Shown here one piece after another: positions 5,884 through 11,336 of a DNA stretch of 11,336 nt. Origin of the DNA: DATDCV01 sp036524155. GTDB taxonomy: Bacteria > Verrucomicrobiota > Verrucomicrobiia > Limisphaerales > UBA8199. The notes beneath the pieces are model-generated. The model was not told the DNA's origin. It saw only the letters and a program-made list of their open reading frames with translations, and made no database searches. The DNA lies in contig DATDCV010000703.1 in assembly GCA_036524155.1 (NCBI GenBank), forward strand, positions 1 to 11,336. Direction: 5' to 3'. Each line of letters begins with the position of its first letter. Position 1 is the first letter of the stretch. Position numbers and translations under genes: made by a program.

Positions 5884-6876
5884 ATGAAACCTTCCAGTGT
5901 CCCGGAACTGCGTTCGCGTCCGCCAATGGAGCGGATGGTGCGGATTCACCAGGCGCTGCAATCGCGGACCTACCCGAATGCAACCTCGCTGGCGGGCGAG
6001 CTCGAGGTGAGCACCAAATCCATTCACCGGGATTTGGACTTCATGCGGGACCGTTTTCTGCTGCCGCTGGAATATGATTACGGCCGCAAGGGCTACTACT
6101 ACACTGAGGAGGTCAATGCCTTTCCCCTGCTGCAGATCACCGAAGGCGAAGTAGTCGCGCTCGTCGTGGCCGAGAAAGCGCTCCAGCAATACCGGGGCAC
6201 GAGCTTCGAAAAGCCGCTCCTCAGCGCGGTGAAAAAGATGCAGCAGTCGCTGCCGGATACGATCTCGGTGGACGTAGCGGACCTCGATCGGACTATTTCA
6301 TTCCGCACGCGTGCCGAGGCGATGCTGGACCTTGGGGTTTTCGATACGCTCGCCAGGGCGACGGCGGGTCATCGCCAACTGGAGATCACCTACCGGAAAC
6401 CCGGGCAAAAAACTGGCGAGAGCCGCACCATCGACCCGTATCATTTGGCCAACATCAACGGGGAGTGGTTTCTATTTGCGTATGACCACCTGCGAAAGGA
6501 CATCCGCACCTTTGTGCCGAGCCGCATTCAGGCGGTTCGCGCGACCGGTCAAACTTTCACCCGCCCGCAAAAGTTCTCCCTTGAGGAGCGGCTGCGCGGC
6601 AGCTTCGGTGTCCATTCCGGCCGCGAGGCCTTTCGCGTGGTGCTGCGGTTCGGGGCCGACGCCGCCGACTACATCCGCGAAAAGAGGTGGCACGAGTCTC
6701 AGCGTCTGCGGGAGCTAAAGAACGGGGGCGTCGAACTGTCGATGACGCTTTCCAGCCTGGGCGAAGTCGAGCGGTGGGTCCTTAGTTGGGGCGGCAAGGC
6801 GGCGGTTGTTTCCCCGGTCGAACTGCGCCGCTCGGTGCAATCCGCGGCGGAGAACATTCTTAAATCGTCCGCCTGA
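5884..6876 (+). CDS. WYL-domain transcriptional regulator (YafY/DeoR-type HTH)
   Basis: The 330-residue protein has the layout of a WYL regulator. An N-terminal winged helix-turn-helix covers about 15-75, with a recognition helix around STKSIHRDLDFMRD (43-56). A central WYL fold covers about 160-220 (ITYRKPGQ, DPYHLANINGEWFLFAYD, TFVPSRI), and a C-terminal WCX-type extension covers about 247-328. WYL domains are thought to sense small ligands or nucleic acid and control DNA-binding; the family includes regulators of DNA-damage, phage-defence and stress genes. Here the name-giving Trp-Tyr-Leu is Trp195-Phe-Leu197, a common conservative change. The ATG at 5884 is used; the ATG at codon 15 (5926) is an alternative that still keeps the whole HTH. 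The gene stands alone after the rho terminator and 86 bp before the sigma factor on the same strand, so co-transcription with the sigma gene is possible. Its targets cannot be read from the sequence. Confidence 0.92.
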   Translation: MKPSSVPELRSRPPMERMVRIHQALQSRTYPNATSLAGELEVSTKSIHRDLDFMRDRFLLPLEYDYGRKGYYYTEEVNAFPLLQITEGEVVALVVAEKALQQYRGTSFEKPLLSAVKKMQQSLPDTISVDVADLDRTISFRTRAEAMLDLGVFDTLARATAGHRQLEITYRKPGQKTGESRTIDPYHLANINGEWFLFAYDHLRKDIRTFVPSRIQAVRATGQTFTRPQKFSLEERLRGSFGVHSGREAFRVVLRFGADAADYIREKRWHESQRLRELKNGGVELSMTLSSLGEVERWVLSWGGKAAVVSPVELRRSVQSAAENILKSSA

Positions 6877-6908
6877 TTAAGGCGCCATCTGAGGCAATCG
6901 TATGAGGT

Positions 6909-6947
6909 CAGTGTCGTGGCAGGGGCCGGGAGCGCCAGGGGACACTG
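6909..6947 (+). promoter_or_regulatory. Nested hairpin immediately before the sigma factor gene
   Basis: CAGTGTC (6909-6915) pairs with GACACTG (6941-6947), and inside it TGGC (6917-6920) pairs with GCCA (6934-6937). The structure ends 15 nt before the sigma factor ATG and has no T-run after it, so it is better read as a leader hairpin or operator than as a terminator of the WYL gene. No clear Shine-Dalgarno lies between it and the ATG. Confidence 0.4.
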
Positions 6948-6962
6948 CACTAGCGGCAAGCG

Positions 6963-7520
6963 ATGAGTGACTCCAGCCGGTCAGAAACTGAGGCGGGCAA
7001 CCGGGTTCGCTTGGATGCGGACCAACTCCTGGCACTGGTGTATGATGAGTTGCGCAAACTGGCGGCGCTAAAAATGGGCCGCGAGGGTCCCGGCCAGACG
7101 CTGCAGGCCACGGCGCTGGTGCATGAGGCCTGGCTGCGGCTGGGCGGAGACCACCAGCCCGCCTGGCAGAACCAGGCTCATTTCTTTGCTGCCGCAGCCG
7201 AGGCGATGCGCCGCATTCTGATCGACAAAGCCCGCCGCCGGCGCGCCCATCGGCGCGGTGAGGGCGTCGAGAAGGTGGAACTGGAAGGACTGGAGATCCC
7301 GGCCGAAATGGGCGACGACCAGCTTTTGGCCATGCACGAGGCGCTCGACCGGCTCGCGGAACATGATCCCTCGAAGGCGGAGCTAGTAAAACTGAAGTTT
7401 TTCGTTGGGCTCACGCTCGAGGAAGCAGCCGGGGTGCTAGGGCTGTCAGTGCCCACTGCCAAACGCCACTGGGCCTATGCCCGCGCCTGGCTGTACCGCG
7501 AAATCACCCAAATGCGATGA
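6963..7520 (+). CDS. ECF-type RNA polymerase sigma factor (PF07638-like)
   Basis: The 185-residue protein has the two-domain ECF sigma structure: region 2 (about 20-98, with LVYDELRKLAALKM, QTLQATALVHEAWLRL and HFFAAAAEAMRRILIDKARRR) and region 4 (about 122-183, ending in the helix-turn-helix LTLEEAAGVLGLSVPTAKRH, 150-169). The QTLQATALVHEA and AEAMRRILID strings are hallmarks of the Sigma70_ECF family common in Planctomycetes, Verrucomicrobia and Acidobacteria. Family members are usually next to, and probably controlled by, a Ser/Thr protein kinase gene instead of an anti-sigma factor. Neither a kinase nor an anti-sigma gene is visible here: upstream is the WYL regulator and downstream a secreted RHS protein. 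The gene likely directs RNA polymerase to a small regulon, possibly including its neighbour, but no promoter motif supports that. Only one ATG fits the family start. Confidence 0.94.
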   Translation: MSDSSRSETEAGNRVRLDADQLLALVYDELRKLAALKMGREGPGQTLQATALVHEAWLRLGGDHQPAWQNQAHFFAAAAEAMRRILIDKARRRRAHRRGEGVEKVELEGLEIPAEMGDDQLLAMHEALDRLAEHDPSKAELVKLKFFVGLTLEEAAGVLGLSVPTAKRHWAYARAWLYREITQMR

Positions 7521-7671
7521 GGGGCCGCTTCGAGACTCGTAATTCTCCCTGAAGATTTGGGGCCAGGATGAGCCTCCCAGGTGAGCGCGCAGCCCTGGGG
7601 TGAACACCCAATTGAAATCGCTGATCTGTTGGATTAGGCATGGACCTGTTGTTTAGCGGGCTCCAAGTGCT
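7521..7671. other. Spacer between sigma factor and RHS gene
   Basis: This 151-bp spacer contains a short inverted repeat, CCCAGG (7576-7581) with CCTGGG (7594-7599), over a 12-base loop and with no T-run. TTGAAA (7612-7617) is a fair -35 match, but 17 bp downstream there is only TAGGCA, a poor -10. In the RHS frame a TAG at 7654 sets the upstream limit. A specific ECF promoter could be here, but I cannot recognise one. Confidence 0.3.
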
Positions 7672-10600
7672 ATGAATCGAAATCGGCGGTTTGGAGATAG
7701 CCCTCGCCCGCATTCCCCGGGCGGAACACCACCAATCACAACCTTACGGACACGCAAGAAGCGAAGGCTCGTCTTCGGCATCGCTCTGGCCGCCGTCCAA
7801 CTCGTGCTCGTTCCGCGCGCGCCCGGGCACACCGGCAGCGGCAGCGACCAGTCCGATCCGCCGCAATGCGGCGACTGTGGCTGCCCGCCAGGCGGAGGCG
7901 GCCCGGGCGGCAACTGCCAAGGCGGCGCCGGTGGCTACAGCCTGACTTGTTTCACGAGACGAGCAGCTTTTGGGGTTCCGGAGTGGTGGATATCGGAGCC
8001 GCACGTCAACTTGCGCCTTGAGGACACACCGCTCGGTTACCGGCCGGCGCGCGGCGCGCCGGTCGCGTTCAATCTTTCGTACCGCCAGCGCGGCGCGGTA
8101 GAGGAGGACCCGAACATCTTCGGCGTGGGCACCAACTGGTCCTGCTCTTTCCGGGTGTACCTCCTGGCCCAGTCTCCAACGGTCTGGTTGCACAAGGGGG
8201 GCGCCGGCTGGATCCCGTACCAGCCTGGCGTCACGCAATACCGCGACGGCTCCATTCTGACGACGACCAGCAGCGGCTATGAAATTGATTACGCGGACGG
8301 CTCGGTTAGTCAGTTCACGAATTTCTTTTCGGCGGGTGTTGGTTTCACCTATTTCCTGACCTCCCAGAGCGACCCGGCGGCCAACACCACTATCTACACC
8401 TACAGCAATACACCGTCGTTCGTCCAGCTCCTGAGCGTGTCGGACCCGGACGGAAACGCGACGACGCTCCAGTACAAGAACGCCTCGTTTCCCCTGCAAA
8501 TCACGGCCGTGGTCGACCCGTTCTCGCGCACCAACTTCCTGTATTACGATTCGGCGGGGTACCTCACCAACATGACTGACGTGATCGGCCTGAGCAGCTC
8601 CTTCGCCTACGATGCCGGCACGCGCCGGGGATGGATCACCAACCTGACGACGCCCTACGGGAGCACGGCCTTCCGCTACGGCGGCGTGGATGCTGACAAC
8701 GGCACCTTCTCGACAGACACCAACGCGGTCAATCGCTTTGTCGAAGTCACGCTGCCGACACTCGGCAAGGAGCTGTACCTCTATCGCCAGGACTGCACCA
8801 ATTTTATGGTGGCGGCGACCTACTCCCCGACCCCAACGATTTACGTGCTGGGCAACGGGACGCTGGATAATGTGGACCAGAACTACCGCAACAGTTTTCA
8901 CTGGGATTCCTTTCAATATACGGGCCTGTCTACGAATTACCTGGAAACCGGAGACGTCAATAACCTGACCGCCAGCGATTACGCTTTGGGCCGGCTCTAC
9001 CATTGGCTCAAGCAGTCCTCGACCGGCACTGATCCGTCCGAGACTCTGTCTTTGGAGCGTGCGCCCAGCACCGCCCAGGGCACTTCCGGGCAGATCACCT
9101 GGTACGATTATGACGGCAAGACTTCAGGAAACAACGTCATCGGCACCAATGCCCTGCCCTGCCTCAAGGCCTGGGTGCTGCCCGATCTGAGCACCCGGTA
9201 CACGCATTTCTCACGCAATTGGCGCAGCCTCGTGACGCAAACCATCGGGACTTACACAGCTCTGGACGGCTCCGTGGCTCTGCGCACCAACAGCTTCTAC
9301 TATGGGTCCAATGCCATCGATCTGTGCCTGGAGGTGGGACCGGAAAACGAGCAGGTCGTCAGCAATTACTTTAGCGCGGGCAACACCATCCACTTGCCCG
9401 ACGCCAGCTCCGACGCCCTGAATCAACAAACGACTTACGCGTACAATTCGTACGGCTTGGTCACCAGCATTCACGGCCCGGCCGGGCTGACAACGACGAA
9501 TACCTATGTTCCAAGCGGCAACGGCCTCAACCGGCTTCAGAAGTCCATTGATCTCGAAATCTCGCGCACCAACTCCTACACGTATTACGCCAACGGGTTG
9601 GTTCAGAACCACACCGATGAACGTGGCCTGACCACCACCAGCTATTGGGACGCCTTGCAGCGGCTCACCGGCACCGGCTACCCGAACGGCGCCACGTCTA
9701 ACCTTTACACTCTGCTCGATTTGACCGCGACGAAGGATCGGCTCGGGCATTGGTCGTACTTTGCCTACAACGCGCTCCGGCAGAAAGTCGCCGAAACGAA
9801 TGCCAACGGCGTCGTCACCCGGTATGGCTACTGCGATTGCGGTTTCCCGGCGTACGTCACCAACGCCTGGGGCACGGCCATCCAGCAAGTGATCAGCCTC
9901 GCGCACGACTACCAGGGCAATCTCACCTACGAATACTATCCCGATTTTACCCGCACCAACTGGCCTAACGCGATGCAGCAGATCTTTCAGACCGGGGATG
10001 GCCGGGGCACGCGCTATCTGTCCTACAACAACCAGGGTCTGTTGACCAACCTCAGCAACGTCTACGGCACGGAGAAGGCAACCGCATTCGATAACGAGGA
10101 TCGGCCCGTTTACGTGACCGACGCCAACGGCGTCATGCTTACGAACACGTTTGACCTGCTCGGTCGATTGCTGACCCGCGGCTACCCCGACGGTGGGATC
10201 GAGAAGTTCGGCTATTCGGCTCGAGGTCTGACCGCCTACACCAACCAGATCGGCATGGCCAGCTCTTACTTTCTGGATCCCGCAGGCAGGAAAACCAGTG
10301 AGGTTAATGCGAACAACGAAACGAATACCTTCACGTATAACGCCGCGGGGGACCTCCTCACGCTGACCGACGGCAAGGGCCACACGACAACCTGGGGCTA
10401 CGACATTTACGGGCGCGTCACCAACAAGTTGGACCAGACTGGCACTCAAATCCTGGCGTACGCCTATGATCCGGAAAGCCGCCTCACCAACCGCTGGAGC
10501 GTTGCCAAGGGCAACACCGCGTATTCCTATGACGCCGTCGGCAACCTTACGAATATCGCTTATCCGGTCAGCCCGCGCGTGCAGTTCGTTTATGACGCTC

Positions 10601-11336
10601 TCAACCACGTCACCACCATGGTTGACGCGGCCGGGACCACGGCCTACGGTTACACCAGCGGCGGACAACTATGGACCGAGGACGGTCCGTTCGCCAGCGA
10701 CACCGTGACCAATTCGTACCAAAACCGGCTCCGGCTGGCCCTTGCGCTCCAACAGCCCACCGGCCTCTGGACGAACGGCTTTGTCTACGATGCCGCGGGC
10801 CGGCTCACGAACGTGATGTCCCCGGCTGGAGGTTTTGGCTACGCCCTCGGGACGCCCGGAACCCTGCTGCGCCAGCTTTATCTCCCGAACACCTCGTATA
10901 TCACCAACACGTTCGATTCGGTCGCCCGTCTCACCGGCACGTTCCTCAAGAACAGCGGCAACACTGTTTTGGACTCGGCCAGCTACGGTTACAATCTGGC
11001 CGGCCAACGCCTGAACTTTACCAATGCCGGCGGCACCTTCGTCCAGTACGGCTACGACAACATCGGGCAGCTCAAAGTCGCTGACAGCTCGGTGAACACG
11101 GAAGACCGGGGCTACACGTACGACAAAGCCTGGAACCTCAACTGGCTCACCAATGCCGGTACCGTGAGCCAATTCCAGGTGGACACCCGCAACGAACTGA
11201 CCAATTGGACCTTTGGCCCCTGTTTGTACGACGCCAACGGGAACCTCACCAACAAGACGACCGATGCCGCCGGGGACTTCAATTTCTACATTTACGGCGA
11301 CGAGAACCGGCTGATCGACGTGCAGAACTTTTCGGT
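7672..11336 (+). CDS. Large secreted RHS/YD-repeat protein (3' end outside window)
   Basis: I read 1221 codons without a stop from the ATG at 7672 to the right edge. The first 32 residues are a long basic n-region ending in RTRKKRR, followed by a hydrophobic core (33-47), consistent with a Sec signal or anchor. Next is a Gly/Pro/Cys-rich linker (about 63-86, with Cys66, Cys69, Cys71 and Cys82). Then comes a module with SEPHVNLRLEDTPLGYRP (about 111-128), which I recognise from verrucomicrobial RHS proteins. From about residue 290 roughly twenty degenerate YD repeats follow, such as YDSAGYLTN (292), YDAVGNLTN and YDANGNLTN. Repeats of this kind wrap into a large beta-strand shell that encloses a C-terminal cargo, often a toxin. 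The window stops inside the repeats (YGDENRL, about 1208), so the conserved closing core and variable tip are not visible. Possible roles are a contact toxin, adhesin or surface protein. The only in-frame ATG for the N-terminus follows the TAG at 7654. Confidence 0.93.
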   Translation, partial: MNRNRRFGDSPRPHSPGGTPPITTLRTRKKRRLVFGIALAAVQLVLVPRAPGHTGSGSDQSDPPQCGDCGCPPGGGGPGGNCQGGAGGYSLTCFTRRAAFGVPEWWISEPHVNLRLEDTPLGYRPARGAPVAFNLSYRQRGAVEEDPNIFGVGTNWSCSFRVYLLAQSPTVWLHKGGAGWIPYQPGVTQYRDGSILTTTSSGYEIDYADGSVSQFTNFFSAGVGFTYFLTSQSDPAANTTIYTYSNTPSFVQLLSVSDPDGNATTLQYKNASFPLQITAVVDPFSRTNFLYYDSAGYLTNMTDVIGLSSSFAYDAGTRRGWITNLTTPYGSTAFRYGGVDADNGTFSTDTNAVNRFVEVTLPTLGKELYLYRQDCTNFMVAATYSPTPTIYVLGNGTLDNVDQNYRNSFHWDSFQYTGLSTNYLETGDVNNLTASDYALGRLYHWLKQSSTGTDPSETLSLERAPSTAQGTSGQITWYDYDGKTSGNNVIGTNALPCLKAWVLPDLSTRYTHFSRNWRSLVTQTIGTYTALDGSVALRTNSFYYGSNAIDLCLEVGPENEQVVSNYFSAGNTIHLPDASSDALNQQTTYAYNSYGLVTSIHGPAGLTTTNTYVPSGNGLNRLQKSIDLEISRTNSYTYYANGLVQNHTDERGLTTTSYWDALQRLTGTGYPNGATSNLYTLLDLTATKDRLGHWSYFAYNALRQKVAETNANGVVTRYGYCDCGFPAYVTNAWGTAIQQVISLAHDYQGNLTYEYYPDFTRTNWPNAMQQIFQTGDGRGTRYLSYNNQGLLTNLSNVYGTEKATAFDNEDRPVYVTDANGVMLTNTFDLLGRLLTRGYPDGGIEKFGYSARGLTAYTNQIGMASSYFLDPAGRKTSEVNANNETNTFTYNAAGDLLTLTDGKGHTTTWGYDIYGRVTNKLDQTGTQILAYAYDPESRLTNRWSVAKGNTAYSYDAVGNLTNIAYPVSPRVQFVYDALNHVTTMVDAAGTTAYGYTSGGQLWTEDGPFASDTVTNSYQNRLRLALALQQPTGLWTNGFVYDAAGRLTNVMSPAGGFGYALGTPGTLLRQLYLPNTSYITNTFDSVARLTGTFLKNSGNTVLDSASYGYNLAGQRLNFTNAGGTFVQYGYDNIGQLKVADSSVNTEDRGYTYDKAWNLNWLTNAGTVSQFQVDTRNELTNWTFGPCLYDANGNLTNKTTDAAGDFNFYIYGDENRLIDVQNFS

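Noticed and set aside
7744..11172. Long minus-strand open frames (7744-9003, 9211-10668, 10669-11172) opposite the RHS gene
   Set aside because: They are antisense to a continuous 1221-codon reading frame with clear YD repeats, and their translations (Val/Gly/Arg-rich, no known motif) are typical antisense shadows of GC-rich coding DNA.

Overview
The window looks like chromosomal DNA from a GC-rich member of the Verrucomicrobiota (or a close PVC relative). This is inferred from the gene families, not from any marker gene. The pointers are a YD-repeat protein with the Asn/Thr-rich 'LTN' repeats and 'EPHVNLRLEDTPLGY' entry module I associate with verrucomicrobial RHS proteins, a PF07638-type ECF sigma factor, a small lipoprotein resembling the SecD P1 head domain, a tiny Lys/Arg-rich 'MSKQYNK' protein, and a Rho factor without the usual N-terminal helical domain. 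No tRNA, rRNA, CRISPR array, insertion sequence or phage gene was seen.

Layout. Bases 1-2940 hold two minus-strand genes, 19 bp apart, that probably form one transcript: a SecD-P1-like lipoprotein (2401-2940), then a GH78 alpha-L-rhamnosidase (1-2381) that runs off the left edge before its last ~100-200 residues. A 40-bp divergent spacer separates them from a plus-strand gene for a 44-residue basic protein (2981-3115). A 210-bp spacer with three inverted repeats precedes cysK (3326-4309). A 250-bp spacer with a plausible A-tract-assisted promoter leads to rho (4563-5735), which is followed by a strong stem-loop that looks like an intrinsic terminator. Next come a WYL-domain transcriptional regulator (5884-6876) with a perfect palindrome just before its start, an ECF sigma factor (6963-7520) with a nested hairpin before its start, and a large secreted RHS/YD-repeat protein that begins at 7672 and is still open at the right edge (11336).

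How the genes fit together. cysK and rho are housekeeping genes and the left part is carbohydrate utilisation. The right part (WYL regulator, ECF sigma factor, giant secreted RHS protein, all on one strand with short gaps) is the most accessory-looking section. A regulatory link between the sigma factor and the RHS gene is possible but is only inferred from order. Both end genes are incomplete: the GH78 gene lacks its second catalytic glutamate, and the RHS gene lacks its core-closing segment and any C-terminal tip or toxin. I did not find a clearly new multi-gene system. The best leads are the unseen RHS tip, the sigma-RHS pairing without the usual kinase, the freestanding SecD-like lipoprotein, and the structured region before cysK.
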